Part shown: positions 46,991-56,671 of the stretch, piece by piece
Position numbering within the stretch: position 1 is the stretch's first letter
Layout: every line of letters begins with the position of its first letter
From: Advenella mandrilli
Lineage (GTDB): Bacteria; Pseudomonadota; Gammaproteobacteria; Burkholderiales; Burkholderiaceae_B
Assembly (NCBI RefSeq): GCF_016595155.1
Contig: NZ_JAENGP010000001.1
Location: forward strand, 186,001-250,000
DNA: 64,000 nt
Direction of reading: 5' to 3'
Program-made: the position numbers and the translations under genes
Notes under the pieces: model-generated
Told to the model about the DNA's origin: nothing
The model's database searches: none
Seen by the model: the letters and a program-made list of their open reading frames with translations, nothing else

Positions 46991-49900
46991 ATGCCCAGTA
47001 TTACTGTTGCCCAGTTTGCCGTCGAACTGAAATTACCTGCCAATGTGTTGCTTGAACAGCTTCGTGGGGCAGGTGTAAATGTGAATTCTGTAGAGGATAA
47101 TGTCACCGAGAGCGATAAAACCAAACTACTGGATTCCCTTCGCCGCGCGCATGGTGCAAAAGAGGGTAAAAAAATTACGGTAACACGCCGTGAAACGTCA
47201 GAAATCCGTCAGGCGGATAGTTCTGGGCGCTCTCGTACCATTCCGGTTGAGGTTCGTAAAAAACGGGTTTTTGTTAAACGGGATATTACCGAAAGCAAAG
47301 AGCCTGGGACAGACACCGTCAAACCGCTTGCCTCAACAACAGCGCCTGAAGAAGTTGTAAAAACGCCTCAGGAAAACATTCCGGTACAAAAAGTGCCAGA
47401 GCAAAAAGAAGAAAATGCATCAATTGCACAAACTTCTGCTGCGAAAGACTCTTCTGAAGCGGTACAATTACAAGGCAGTACCCAATCAGCTGCCAATGCA
47501 TCCCCTGAAACGGTGCCAGGCGTTGTTGAAACAGTGCCGCAGCAACCAGAGTCAGCTGCGGCTGCCAATGTAGAAAATGAAGTGAAAACCACAGAGCCTG
47601 ACGGTCATCCTCAGCCGCAAGTTCAACCATCATCCGCCAAGCCGGATGAATCATTAATCACATCTCAACAGGTTGAGAACAAAGAAGTGCATACTGAATC
47701 CAAAAATGTGCCGTCTGCTTCAGTAAAAGCTGATCAGAAACCAGCTCAGGGGGCAACGGTTAAAAGTAAATCTCCAGAGTCAGGCCGTGTTAATGAACAC
47801 CGTGATGCCAAGTCATCACGACCGGCTGATCATAAACCTGCCCAGGCTAAACAGGGCGGCAGAAACGAAGTGGCAAGGGCCAAGGCGCCCGTTACTGCAT
47901 CAGCTGCCAATAAAGATGTCAATGTCCGTCATAAAAAGCCTGTTGTAGAGCCAAAACGTGCGCCGGTAGATAATGCCGCGCGCGAAGAAGCACGTCGCCA
48001 GGCCGAGGCTGAAGCAGCCGCCTTGCGTGATATGCTTAATCGCCCTCGCAAAGTATTGCGTGCTGCCCCTACCAATCCTGAGGCGGCAGAGGCAGGCAAG
48101 AAAGTGGTCAAAAAAGAAGTCAAGCCGCCTGTTGCAGGGGCTAAAAAGCCAGAGCGTGATAGCAACTGGAATGATGGTTCGCGTGGTAAAAAGCCTGCCG
48201 AAAAGCGTGCCGCAACGCCTGCCAAGGCCCAAGAAGAGGGCTGGCGTTCAGGTGGTGGACGCGGTGGTTCCAGAAACAACCGCAGGAATCAGCAGCAGCA
48301 AGTCAAAGAGCCGGCAGCACCCGAGTTTATTGCACGTGACGTTCATGTGCCCGAAACCATTTCAGTGGGCGATTTGGCTCATAAAATGTCGGTCAAGGCA
48401 GCGGAAGTTATCAAGCTGTTAATGAAGATGGGTCAAATGGTTACTATTAACCAGATTCTTGACCAGGAAACTGCCATGATCGTGGTTGAAGAGCTGGGGC
48501 ATCATGCGATTGCCGCCAAACTTGACGATCCCGAGGCATTCCTTGACGAAAGCGTCGAAAGCGTTGATGTTGAATTGGTGCCGCGTGCGCCGGTTGTTAC
48601 GGTAATGGGTCACGTTGACCATGGTAAAACCTCCCTGCTTGACTACATTCGCCGTGCCAAAGTGGCCGGGGGTGAAGCAGGTGGTATTACCCAGCACATT
48701 GGTGCTTACCGTGTTAAAACCGAAGGCGGCGTAGCCACCTTCCTGGATACCCCCGGACACGAGGCATTTACCGCCATGCGTGCACGAGGTGCCCAAGCGA
48801 CCGATATCGTTATTCTGGTGGTTGCCGCTGATGACGGTGTCATGCCGCAAACGCGTGAAGCCATTCACCACGCCAAAGCGGCAGGTGTGCCTTTGGTGGT
48901 AGCCATTAACAAGGTGGATAAACCCGAAGCCAACCCCGAGCGCGTGAAACAGGAACTGGTTGCCGAAGAAGTGGTGCCCGAAGAGTATGGTGGTGATGTG
49001 CCATTTATACCCGTATCAGCCAAAACCGGTTTCGGTATTGATGATCTTATCGAAAACGTACTGTTGCAGGCTGAAATTCTTGAATTGACAGCTGCAGTTG
49101 ATGCGCCAGCCAAAGGTGTGGTGATTGAATCCAGCCTTGACAAGGGTCGCGGTCCTGTAGCTACCATTCTGGTTCAAAGTGGCACCCTGAAACGTGGTGA
49201 TGCCATCCTGGCTGGTGCAAGTTATGGCCGTGTACGTGCCATGCTTGATGAAACAGGTAAAAATATTCCAAAAGCAGGGCCATCTGTACCGGTTGAAATC
49301 CAGGGTCTGTCTGAAGTTCCTGCCGCCGGTGACGAAGTACAGGTTCTTGTTGATGAACGTAAAGCACGTGAAATTGCCTTGTTCCGTCAGGGTAAATTCC
49401 GTGACGTTAAACTGGCACGTCAGCAGGCGGCCAAGCTTGAATCCATGTTTGACAACATTGGCGAAGGTATGCAAACGCTTGAACTCATCATTAAAACTGA
49501 TGTTCAGGGTTCACAAGAGGCGTTGGTCCAATCGCTGGTCAAGCTGTCTACCGATGAGATCCGTGTACGGGTTGTGCATGCCGCTGTTGGTGGTATTTCT
49601 GAAAGTGACGTTAACCTGGCCATTGCATCTAATGCGGTCATTATTGGCTTTAATGTACGCGCAGACCAAAGTTCGAAAAAACTGGCCGAATCCAACGGTA
49701 TCGACATCCGTTACTACAACATTATTTATGATGCGGTAGATGACGTTAAAAGTGCCATGTCCGGTATGCTTACGCCAGAAAAACGTGAAGAAGTTATCGG
49801 TATGGTTGAAATTCGCGAGGTTTACAGTATTTCACGCATTGGTAAAGTGGGTGGATGTATGGTTACCGACGGTATGGTACGCCGGGATTCTCAAGTACGT

Positions 49901-50083
49901 CTGCTGCGTAATCATGTGGTTATCTGGACTGGTTACATCGACTCCCTCAAGCGCTTCAAGGATGATGCCAAAGAAGTGAAAGCCGGTTTCGATTGCGGTA
50001 TCACTTTAAAGGGCAATAACGATATCGAAGTGGGCGATCAGCTTGAGATCTTCGAAATCAAAGAAATTGCCCGTACGTTGTAA
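46991..50083 (+). CDS. infB: translation initiation factor IF-2
   Basis: This 1030-residue GTPase delivers fMet-tRNA to the 30S subunit. An IF2_N domain (1-52) is followed by a long charged, Ala/Lys/Glu-rich linker (about 90-430) and a second IF2_N domain (about 445-510). The G domain follows ([25 protein letters not shown]), then the C-terminal initiator-tRNA-binding domains. AAGGGAAGAGAGAG precedes the ATG. Two copies of its tRNA-fMet partner lie about 5 kb upstream. Confidence 0.97.
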   Translation: MPSITVAQFAVELKLPANVLLEQLRGAGVNVNSVEDNVTESDKTKLLDSLRRAHGAKEGKKITVTRRETSEIRQADSSGRSRTIPVEVRKKRVFVKRDITESKEPGTDTVKPLASTTAPEEVVKTPQENIPVQKVPEQKEENASIAQTSAAKDSSEAVQLQGSTQSAANASPETVPGVVETVPQQPESAAAANVENEVKTTEPDGHPQPQVQPSSAKPDESLITSQQVENKEVHTESKNVPSASVKADQKPAQGATVKSKSPESGRVNEHRDAKSSRPADHKPAQAKQGGRNEVARAKAPVTASAANKDVNVRHKKPVVEPKRAPVDNAAREEARRQAEAEAAALRDMLNRPRKVLRAAPTNPEAAEAGKKVVKKEVKPPVAGAKKPERDSNWNDGSRGKKPAEKRAATPAKAQEEGWRSGGGRGGSRNNRRNQQQQVKEPAAPEFIARDVHVPETISVGDLAHKMSVKAAEVIKLLMKMGQMVTINQILDQETAMIVVEELGHHAIAAKLDDPEAFLDESVESVDVELVPRAPVVTVMGHVDHGKTSLLDYIRRAKVAGGEAGGITQHIGAYRVKTEGGVATFLDTPGHEAFTAMRARGAQATDIVILVVAADDGVMPQTREAIHHAKAAGVPLVVAINKVDKPEANPERVKQELVAEEVVPEEYGGDVPFIPVSAKTGFGIDDLIENVLLQAEILELTAAVDAPAKGVVIESSLDKGRGPVATILVQSGTLKRGDAILAGASYGRVRAMLDETGKNIPKAGPSVPVEIQGLSEVPAAGDEVQVLVDERKAREIALFRQGKFRDVKLARQQAAKLESMFDNIGEGMQTLELIIKTDVQGSQEALVQSLVKLSTDEIRVRVVHAAVGGISESDVNLAIASNAVIIGFNVRADQSSKKLAESNGIDIRYYNIIYDAVDDVKSAMSGMLTPEKREEVIGMVEIREVYSISRIGKVGGCMVTDGMVRRDSQVRLLRNHVVIWTGYIDSLKRFKDDAKEVKAGFDCGITLKGNNDIEVGDQLEIFEIKEIARTL

Positions 50084-50091
50084 ATTTTATT

Positions 50092-50505
50092 ATGAATCGA
50101 CATAAGTCAAAATCGCCTGCCAGCCGTAATATACGTCTGGCAGACCAGATACAGAAAGATCTGGCAGTGCTTATCCAGCGTGAAATGGATATGTCCCGTG
50201 TGGGTTTAATTACCGTAACCGGGGTTGATCTTAGTGCAGATTATGCACATGCCAAAGTGTATTTTACGGTTTTGGGTGCAGAGCCTGAGGTAGCGTTTAC
50301 CGCGCTGAATGAAAAGGCGGGCTGGCTGCATTCTTTACTGTTTAAAATGCTGCATATTCATACCGTACCCACTTTGCGCTTCATTCATGATGAACATATG
50401 GCTCGCGGTATTGAAATGACACAGCTTATAGATCGAGCAATCCGTCCGGATGATTTTCCTGTGCAAACAGACAATCTTGATGACATAGAAACAGGCAAAA
50501 AATAA
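50092..50505 (+). CDS. rbfA: ribosome-binding factor A
   Basis: This 137-residue KH-like protein acts in 16S rRNA maturation ([43 protein letters not shown]). It lies eight bases after infB and 23 before truB, the conserved order. Confidence 0.95.
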   Translation: MNRHKSKSPASRNIRLADQIQKDLAVLIQREMDMSRVGLITVTGVDLSADYAHAKVYFTVLGAEPEVAFTALNEKAGWLHSLLFKMLHIHTVPTLRFIHDEHMARGIEMTQLIDRAIRPDDFPVQTDNLDDIETGKK

Positions 50506-50528
50506 CTGCCTGGTATTTGGGTAAATAA

Positions 50529-51281
50529 ATGGGACGAAGGAAAGGTCTGGATATTACCGGGGTGTTGCTGCTTGATAAGCCTGTGGATTTATCAAGTAAC
50601 CATGCCTTGCAAAGAGCCAGACGTGCAATGGATGCAAAAAAAGCCGGTCATACAGGAACCCTGGATCCATTTGCGACCGGCTTGTTAGTCTGCTGTTTTG
50701 GAAAAGCAACTAAAATATGTGGCCCCATGCTGAATGTGGATAAAAAATATATTGCCACCCTTCAGTTGGGTTCTGAAACCGATTCGGGTGATTTAACGGG
50801 TACCGTAGTTCAGGAAGCCGCAGGTTTTTCTGGTATTACGGCAGAACAGTTAAGCAAGGTTTTACCCGATTTTTCGGGTGAAATACAACAAATTCCGCCG
50901 ATGTATTCGGCCTTGAAGCGGAATGGGCGTCCGCTTTATGAGTATGCACGCCAGGGAATTGAGCTTGAGCGTGAACCCCGTACTGTAAACATCTACGAAA
51001 TAAATGTGTTGCGTGTTCAACCAAAGGTGGTTGAGCTAGAGGTATTCTGCAGTAAAGGAACCTATATACGCACACTCGCCCAGGATATTGGAAGGGCATT
51101 GGGTTGCTTTGCGCACCTGATTGCCTTGCGGCGCACGGTTGTTGGCCCGTTTACCCTAGACAATGCAATTGCCCTTGAGGCTTTGCAAGGCATGGAATCA
51201 CCGGTTGACAGGCTGATGGCCCTGGATGAACTACCTGACGGTCTGGTGCCGTTAAAACTACTTCAAAAGGAAATACTATGA
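50529..51281 (+). CDS. truB: tRNA pseudouridine-55 synthase TruB
   Basis: This 250-residue enzyme makes pseudouridine 55 in tRNA. The catalytic aspartate is in KKAGHTGTLDPFATGLLV. LLLDKPVDLSSNHALQRARR, GRPLYEYARQGIELERE and CSKGTYIRTLAQDIG are conserved. Its end overlaps the typA start by four bases (ATGA). Confidence 0.96.
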   Translation: MGRRKGLDITGVLLLDKPVDLSSNHALQRARRAMDAKKAGHTGTLDPFATGLLVCCFGKATKICGPMLNVDKKYIATLQLGSETDSGDLTGTVVQEAAGFSGITAEQLSKVLPDFSGEIQQIPPMYSALKRNGRPLYEYARQGIELEREPRTVNIYEINVLRVQPKVVELEVFCSKGTYIRTLAQDIGRALGCFAHLIALRRTVVGPFTLDNAIALEALQGMESPVDRLMALDELPDGLVPLKLLQKEIL

Positions 51282-53104
51282 GCCAAGCGCTCCGTAACGT
51301 TGCGATTATTGCTCACGTTGACCATGGTAAAACAACAATGGTTGACCAGTTATTACATCAGGCGGGTACATTCCGTGATAACCAGCATATTGCTGAGCGT
51401 GTCATGGACTCCGGCGATATCGAAAAAGAACGTGGCATTACCATTCTTTCAAAGAACTGTGCTGTCGAATATGAAGGTACCCACATCAATATTATTGATA
51501 CGCCCGGACACGCCGACTTTGGTGGTGAAGTAGAGCGCGTATTGTCGATGGTTGATGGTGTCTTGCTACTGGTTGATGCGGTTGAAGGTCCTATGCCACA
51601 AACCCGTTTCGTGACCAAGAAAGCCCTTGCCCTGGGTCTGAAGCCGATTGTTGTGGTTAATAAAATTGACCGCCCCGGTGCACGTCCTGATTTTGTTATT
51701 AATACGACCTTTGATCTGTTTGACAAACTCGGTGCAACCGAAGAACAGCTTGATTTCCCGGTTATTTACGCTTCAGGTCTGTCTGGTTTTGCCGGCCTTA
51801 CCGATGATGTACGTGAAGGTGACATGCGTCCCCTGTTTGACGCTATTTTGAAATATGTGCCTCAGCGTAACGATGACAAAGAAGCTCCCTTGCAAATGCA
51901 AATCATCTCACTTGACTACAACAGTTATGTGGGCAAAATTGGTGTGGGCCGTGTCAATCGTGGCCGCATCCGTACGGGTCAAGATGTCGTGGTTAAGTTT
52001 GGTGAAGATGGCGAAACCTCCAAGGGTCGTGTAAACCAGGTTCTTAAATTCCAGGGTCTTGAGCGCGTTCAGGTGGACTCTGCTGATGCCGGTGATATTG
52101 TCCTGATTAACGGTATTGATGAAATTGGTATTGGCTGCACCTTGTGTGATCCTTCCAAGCCCGAAGCCCTGCCAATGCTGAAAATTGATGAACCAACATT
52201 AACCATGAACTTTATGGTTAATACATCGCCCTTGGCCGGCCGTGAAGGCAAGTTCGTGACCAGTCGCCAGATTCGTGACCGCTTGAATCTGGAACTGAAA
52301 TCCAACGTAGCCCTGCGGGTAAAAGATACCGATGATGATACGGTGTTTGAAGTATCTGGCCGTGGTGAACTGCATCTGACTATTTTGCTGGAAAACATGC
52401 GTCGTGAAGGCTATGAGCTGGCTGTTTCACGTCCTCGTGTGGTCTACAAGGAAGTTGACGGCGTGCGTTGTGAACCACTGGAACTGTTAACCATCGATCT
52501 TGAAGATGGGCACCAGGGCAGTGTGATGGAAGAGTTGGGCCGTCGTAAGGGTGAGCTGTTAGACATGCAATCCGATGGCCGTGGCCGTACCCGTCTGGAG
52601 TATCGTATTCCTGCTCGTGGTCTTATCGGCTTCTCAACCGAGTTCATGTCCCTGACGCACGGTACAGGTCTCATGAGTCATATTTTTGATGAATATGCAC
52701 CGGTACGTGAAGGTAGCGTTGGTGAACGCCGAAATGGTGTTCTGATCAGCCAGGATAACGGTGATGCCGTGGCCTATGCTTTATGGAAACTGCAAGACCG
52801 TGGCCGTATGTTTGTTTCGCCTGGCGAGCCTTTGTATGAAGGTATGGTTATTGGTATTCACAGTCGTGATAATGACCTGGTTGTTAACCCTATCAAGGGC
52901 AAGCAATTAACCAATATCCGTGCATCAGGTACAGATGAGGCAGTACGTTTAGTGCCCCCCATCAAACTCAATCTTGAGTATGCGGTAGAGTTCATTGATG
53001 ATGATGAGCTGGTTGAAATAACACCTAAAAGTATCCGTTTGCGTAAACGTTACTTGCTTGAGCATGAGCGCAAGCGTGCCTCACGCGAAAGCAATAATTC
53101 CTAG
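51278..53104 (+). CDS. typA: translational GTPase TypA/BipA
   Basis: This 608-residue ribosome-binding GTPase has G1 [10 protein letters not shown]3 [15 protein letters not shown] and G4 [12 protein letters not shown]-like domains and the specific C-terminal domain follow ([20 protein letters not shown]). It acts in ribosome assembly and stress adaptation. A long-stem terminator follows. Confidence 0.97.
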   Translation: MSQALRNVAIIAHVDHGKTTMVDQLLHQAGTFRDNQHIAERVMDSGDIEKERGITILSKNCAVEYEGTHINIIDTPGHADFGGEVERVLSMVDGVLLLVDAVEGPMPQTRFVTKKALALGLKPIVVVNKIDRPGARPDFVINTTFDLFDKLGATEEQLDFPVIYASGLSGFAGLTDDVREGDMRPLFDAILKYVPQRNDDKEAPLQMQIISLDYNSYVGKIGVGRVNRGRIRTGQDVVVKFGEDGETSKGRVNQVLKFQGLERVQVDSADAGDIVLINGIDEIGIGCTLCDPSKPEALPMLKIDEPTLTMNFMVNTSPLAGREGKFVTSRQIRDRLNLELKSNVALRVKDTDDDTVFEVSGRGELHLTILLENMRREGYELAVSRPRVVYKEVDGVRCEPLELLTIDLEDGHQGSVMEELGRRKGELLDMQSDGRGRTRLEYRIPARGLIGFSTEFMSLTHGTGLMSHIFDEYAPVREGSVGERRNGVLISQDNGDAVAYALWKLQDRGRMFVSPGEPLYEGMVIGIHSRDNDLVVNPIKGKQLTNIRASGTDEAVRLVPPIKLNLEYAVEFIDDDELVEITPKSIRLRKRYLLEHERKRASRESNNS

Positions 53105-53185
53105 TGTTTGCTCCCGGGAACCAGGCAGTCTTTAACTTTGCTTAAGGAAGCCCTCCCGGATAAACGGCACTACCTGAAGTAAATT

Positions 53186-53247
53186 AAAACAGCATCGTGT
53201 AAACCATATCCCATATACTGGATAAATGTTTACCATGCTGTTTTTTT
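53186..53247 (+). terminator. terminator after typA
   Basis: AAAACAGCAT and GTAAAC on the left pair with GTTTAC and ATGCTGTTTT on the right, around a loop of about 25 bases, followed by seven T. It closes the long rimP-to-typA unit. Confidence 0.7.
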
Positions 53248-53284
53248 GTTCAATCAGAAAACAGGGTGTCTGAGCAGGTAGTAG

Positions 53285-53298
53285 TTGATATTAATCAG
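53285..53298 (+). promoter_or_regulatory. FNR/Anr-like box upstream of the copper cluster
   Basis: TTGAT-ATTA-ATCAG matches the TTGAT-N4-ATCAA consensus at nine of ten positions. It lies 122 bases before the first gene. A TATAAT 15 bases downstream would place the box centre near -33, slightly closer than the usual -41. Confidence 0.4.
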
Positions 53299-53419
53299 AA
53301 TAAGCCTATATATATAATTTATCAGCAGTTTGTTTATTTACGATTTGGTATTACGGTGGTAGTATCAGGTGTGATAATTTTCATTTACATAAATCGTAGC
53401 CAATCATAAACGCCCTTAT

Positions 53420-53842
53420 ATGAATGTGAACAGGCTTTCTTCGCATCAAGGTATCTCGCTCAGGTATATATTCATATGCTTGAGCCTGTTCCTGTTTGCG
53501 TTTCGTTCACTTATTCCAGTTGGCTATATGCCCAATATGCAGGCTTTGAGCCAGGGCAAAATAGAAATTACCGTTTGTTCACCAACCGGTACCCCCACTG
53601 TTGTTTCTGTTGACTTATCAAACGATCAACATCCCCAGGACAACGCTCATGATGGCATGATGAGTTGTCCTTTCAGCAGCATTAATGCGCTAAGCATGCT
53701 GGTTGGCCTTTCCAGTGAAGGCATCAGTACTGTTTCTTTATCCGAAATGTTTGTCCCCTCTCTCGAACATTCTCAGGTAACGAAGGTACGCCGCTTAGGC
53801 CCACCGCTTGGCTCCAGGGCGCCTCCTCTTGCATTTATCTAA
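53420..53842 (+). CDS. DUF2946-like small membrane/secreted protein
   Basis: This 140-residue protein has one N-terminal hydrophobic segment (about 15-35), followed by RSLIPVGYMP and an ITVCSPTG cysteine motif, the pattern of DUF2946. Such proteins often sit beside copper-handling or heme/TonB genes; no biochemical function is established. A His/Asp-containing stretch (DQHPQDNAHD) could bind metal. It leads a cluster with SCO1 and two PCuAC proteins, so a link to copper delivery is inferred. Confidence 0.7.
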   Translation: MNVNRLSSHQGISLRYIFICLSLFLFAFRSLIPVGYMPNMQALSQGKIEITVCSPTGTPTVVSVDLSNDQHPQDNAHDGMMSCPFSSINALSMLVGLSSEGISTVSLSEMFVPSLEHSQVTKVRRLGPPLGSRAPPLAFI

Positions 53843-53853
53843 GCCGTAAATAA

Positions 53854-53871
53854 TACCCATTATTGTGGGTA
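53854..53871 (+). other. hairpin after the DUF2946-like gene
   Basis: TACCCA pairs with TGGGTA around a 6-base loop, 12 bases after the stop codon. The remaining 200 bases before the SCO gene hold only a weak 67-codon frame that does not look like a protein. Confidence 0.4.
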
Positions 53872-54077
53872 CTTTATTCAACTCATTGTTTTTTGTGCAT
53901 ACTTTTAGACCGGGTGTGCGCATAAAGATGTGTGTTGGTAAGTGTTCTACTGCCTTGGATAAATTTGACAGAAACATATCCGTTTTACTTTTTTCTCCGG
54001 TAATACAAAGTTGTTTCCGCTCATTTCCCAATTTATTCAAGGCAAATTTTTATCATTTATTAACTTGAGTGCATGCC

Positions 54078-54671
54078 ATGTCAATCAATCAACAGCGCAG
54101 GTTAGTGTTAAGTGGTTTGGGCGTAATGCCTCTGGTGCTTATGGGTTGTGGTAAAGAAGAATCACTTAAGGTGCATGCCACCGATATTACCGGCGTGAAT
54201 TTTGGGCGCGAATTCAATTTGCAAGACGCCACCGGTAAACGCTGGACCTTGAATGATTTCAATGGAAAAGCGTTGATGATGTTTTTTGGCTTTACCCAGT
54301 GCCCCGATGTCTGCCCAACGGCCTTGGCCCGGGCAGTAGAAATAAACAGTTTGTTAGGTAAAGATGCAGAGCGGTTGCAGGTGGTGTTCGTGACCATAGA
54401 CCCCGAGCGTGATATCCCGGAAATGCTGGCTGCTTATACCCAGGCTTTTGACCCAGGCTTTCTTGGGCTTACCGGTACACCCGAAGAAATAGCAAAAATC
54501 GCCAAAGAGTTCAGAATTTACTATAAAAAAGTACCGACCGGATCCAGCTATACCATGGACCATAGTGCGCTTAGCTATGTATTTGATCCCAAAGGCAAGT
54601 TAAGGATGTCTGTTTCGCATCAACAAAGTGCAGAAGAATGTGCGGAAGATATTCGGCAATTATTATTCTAA
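54078..54671 (+). CDS. SCO1/SenC/PrrC-family copper protein
   Basis: This 197-residue protein has an N-terminal lipoprotein-type signal (hydrophobic to L-M-G-C24). A thioredoxin fold follows, with the copper ligands C75 and C79 in FTQCPDVCP and H162 in TMDHSALSYVFDP. SCO proteins help build the CuA or CuB site of cytochrome oxidases. I chose the ATG at 54078; an in-frame GTG at 54069 adds three residues. The Met at the -2 lipobox position is atypical, so it may be a membrane-anchored rather than lipidated protein. Confidence 0.9.
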   Translation: MSINQQRRLVLSGLGVMPLVLMGCGKEESLKVHATDITGVNFGREFNLQDATGKRWTLNDFNGKALMMFFGFTQCPDVCPTALARAVEINSLLGKDAERLQVVFVTIDPERDIPEMLAAYTQAFDPGFLGLTGTPEEIAKIAKEFRIYYKKVPTGSSYTMDHSALSYVFDPKGKLRMSVSHQQSAEECAEDIRQLLF

Positions 54672-54701
54672 TCCGTCTACTCAATCCCTTAAGGAGTTGT
54701 A

Positions 54702-55250
54702 ATGAAATTATCATTTAAACAGGCCAATCTGGCGCTGGTTACCAGTCTTTCTTTGTTTTCTGTTGCAGCTAACGCTGCCGTGACGGTCAATGAAGCCTGG
54801 GTGCGGGGTACTGTGCCTGGGCAACAGGCAACAGGGGCTTTTATGAGATTAACCTCAGATACCAATGCAAAACTGGTGGAAGCAAAATCAGACATTGCCA
54901 AAACGGTTGAAATTCATGAAATGGTGATGGAAGATGATGTCATGAAAATGCGTCAAATTCCAAATCTGGATTTACCCAAAGACAAAGTGGTAGAACTGAA
55001 GCCGGGTGGCTATCACATCATGTTTATAGACTTGCATGAGCAGGTGAAGGAAAACAATGAGGTGGCGCTGGAGCTGGTGATTGAAAACCAGGATGGAAGT
55101 GTTGAAAATATTGCGGTTAAAGCGCCTGTTAAATCGTTAACAGCCAAGGCTGACTCATCCACGCATGCAGCAATGGATCACGGTGACAGTAAGCATGAAA
55201 ATGCAGGTCACGGTGACATGAAACATGATGACATGAAGCCAGCTCATTAA
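54702..55250 (+). CDS. PCuAC-family periplasmic copper chaperone with His/Met-rich tail
   Basis: This 182-residue protein has a signal peptide ending near SVAANA (residue 25). The exact PCuAC copper motif H72-X10-M83-X21-H105-X-M107 is present. The last 30 residues contain six His and three Met, a probable extra metal-binding tail. PCuAC proteins hand Cu(I) to SCO or to cytochrome oxidase. A good AAGGAG lies before the ATG, and the SCO gene is 30 bases upstream. Confidence 0.92.
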   Translation: MKLSFKQANLALVTSLSLFSVAANAAVTVNEAWVRGTVPGQQATGAFMRLTSDTNAKLVEAKSDIAKTVEIHEMVMEDDVMKMRQIPNLDLPKDKVVELKPGGYHIMFIDLHEQVKENNEVALELVIENQDGSVENIAVKAPVKSLTAKADSSTHAAMDHGDSKHENAGHGDMKHDDMKPAH

Positions 55251-55275
55251 TTATTTCCTGCTTTACTGGTTGGAT

Positions 55276-55310
55276 GATCCGGTGTTTTAACCGGATCAGT
55301 TTTATCTTTT
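55276..55310 (+). terminator. terminator after the first PCuAC gene
   Basis: GATCCGGT (55276-55283) pairs with ACCGGATC (55290-55297), followed by AGTTTTATCTTTT. It is the first of three stem-loops before the next gene. Confidence 0.65.
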
Positions 55311-55315
55311 ATGAT

Positions 55316-55377
55316 TCCCGCACCCCTCTGGTGCGGGAGATTCTTGAATAGGCCATTTCCTGTTAAGCCGGAAATGG
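55316..55377 (+). other. two further hairpins before the second PCuAC gene
   Basis: TCCCGCACC pairs with GGTGCGGGA (55316-55338), and CCATTTCC pairs with GGAAATGG (55353-55377). The second ends 11 bases before the chosen ATG and could mask a ribosome site. Confidence 0.55.
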
Positions 55378-55388
55378 TAAATGTAGCA

Positions 55389-56054
55389 ATGAATGCTTTC
55401 CTTAAAAAATTAATAGGTATAACAGCCCTTGCGCTATTTGCTGGTACAGCATGGTGGGCAGTTGAATATTTCAAGGAACCCCAGTACGACTGGATTGAAG
55501 TTTGTACGATGGAAGGCGTTAAAAGGGTAAAGTACGACAATGAAGGAAACCTGTTGGCTGAAGAGTGGATTAGCCAGGTTCCTGCTCATGTGCTGGCGGC
55601 AATAGAAGAGGCCAATAAAACAGAGACTGCCAATAACAGTCCGCCGCAAACTGGTTTTGAAGAACCCTATGCTGAACTGGATAAGGTGCAAATAGAGCAG
55701 TGTTGGGTAAGGCTGTTGCCCTCCAATTTACCTGCCGCCGGATATTTTGAATTAAAAAACAATACCGGGCAGGAACTTGTCTTGACGGGGGTTGAAAGTA
55801 AAGATTACGGCGTTGCCATATTGCATGAGAACGTCAAGAAACAAGGCATGCTAACCATGGTGGCCTTGCCTGAAGTACGCATACCCGCCAGCGGTCAATT
55901 GTCATTTTCTCCCATCACCAACCACATCATGCTGGAAAACAGCAACAGGGCCTTAAAGTCGGGTGATTTTATCGGGTTAATATTTTATTTTCAGGGTAAC
56001 GGCATAAAAACCGTGCAATGTAAAATGAAAGGTCCCAATGCCTTGTCGTATTGA
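55389..56054 (+). CDS. membrane-anchored PCuAC-domain protein
   Basis: This 221-residue protein has one N-terminal membrane segment (about 5-24) without an obvious cleavage site. A region with EVCTMEGVKRVKYDNEGN that recalls DUF2946 comes next, then a Pro/Glu linker. The PCuAC domain has an exact H146-X10-M157-X21-H179-X-M181 motif. It probably holds copper at the outer face of the inner membrane. The start is uncertain: an in-frame ATG at 55374 lies in a hairpin, and one further upstream at 55311 is unlikely. Confidence 0.8.
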   Translation: MNAFLKKLIGITALALFAGTAWWAVEYFKEPQYDWIEVCTMEGVKRVKYDNEGNLLAEEWISQVPAHVLAAIEEANKTETANNSPPQTGFEEPYAELDKVQIEQCWVRLLPSNLPAAGYFELKNNTGQELVLTGVESKDYGVAILHENVKKQGMLTMVALPEVRIPASGQLSFSPITNHIMLENSNRALKSGDFIGLIFYFQGNGIKTVQCKMKGPNALSY

Positions 56055-56434
56055 TAGCAACTTAGCAAAAACTGTGTAAACCCTCGCCTTGGGCACGTCA
56101 GCGATTAGGGGCGGGGAGCAGTTACTGTGATGAAAGCAAGCATATCAATGCTGGTGACTAAAATCGCTGAATGGGGTTTTTGTTTGCCGGTTTATCAATG
56201 CTGGCTCTCTTGTTGTTGCTTTATATTTGTGTTTTGCTTAAAAATTAAGCAAATTATAATATTCATTTATTAATCAATTGGTTATGATTCTTTTACAGAA
56301 TTATTAAAGAGCTATCCACATTGATTCCAGCTGTTATTGTTAATAAGTTATGTATTTTTGTGCATTGTGAATAACAATGTGATTAAACTGTGTGTAAGCA
56401 GTGAATAACATGTGAATAAATACTTTCTAACAAA
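56055..56434. other. 380-bp AT-rich gap with DnaA-box-like words
   Basis: I see no gene here. CTATCCACA lies at 56312-56320, TGTGAATAA at 56366-56374 and 56411-56419, and AGTGAATAA at 56400-56408. The two TGTGAATAA words are TTATTCACA on the other strand and fit the relaxed DnaA box TTWTNCACA; the others differ by one base. The surroundings are A+T-rich. Confidence 0.4.
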
Positions 56435-56647
56435 ATGGCCATTTTTTTAAAATTCCTGATTATATTTTTAGTGCTGTTTTGGCTTGCACGTTTTTTCAGT
56501 CGTCGCATAAACAGGCTTTGGGCAGGAACCATTGGTGCTGCCATGCAGTGGATTAACGACAATGGCGCACGCATGATGAAATTCATGTTTATCCTGGCGG
56601 GTGTGTTATTTTTAGTGCTGCTATTCCAATGGAGCCGGACAGGCTAA
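56435..56647 (+). CDS. small hypothetical membrane protein
   Basis: This 70-residue frame has two hydrophobic segments (about 2-20 and 48-66) with a basic loop (FFSRRINRLW) between them, a plausible hairpin membrane protein. No family is recognised, and no clear Shine-Dalgarno precedes the ATG. A 13-bp perfect hairpin follows at 56672-56707. Confidence 0.4.
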   Translation: MAIFLKFLIIFLVLFWLARFFSRRINRLWAGTIGAAMQWINDNGARMMKFMFILAGVLFLVLLFQWSRTG

Positions 56648-56671
56648 TGCGAGGCAAAAACGGGATGCACT

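Larger units (their letters stand above)
53105..53419. other. intergenic region between typA and the copper cluster
   Basis: This 315-base gap holds the typA terminator and then a T/A-rich stretch with an FNR/Anr-like box, a TATAAT at 53313-53318, and no reading frame that looks like a gene. Confidence 0.6.

Noticed and set aside
53350-53395. Possible Fur box (TGATAATTTTCATTT) before the copper cluster
   Set aside because: Only the left half matches the 7-1-7 Fur consensus; the right half matches at about three of seven positions.
53865-54068. 67-codon plus-strand frame between the DUF2946-like and SCO genes
   Set aside because: It begins with GTG inside a hairpin, has no ribosome site, and the product shows no recognisable pattern.
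56312-56419. DnaA-like words as the chromosomal origin
   Set aside because: None of dnaA, dnaN, rpmH, rnpA or gidA is near, and the words only fit the relaxed consensus.
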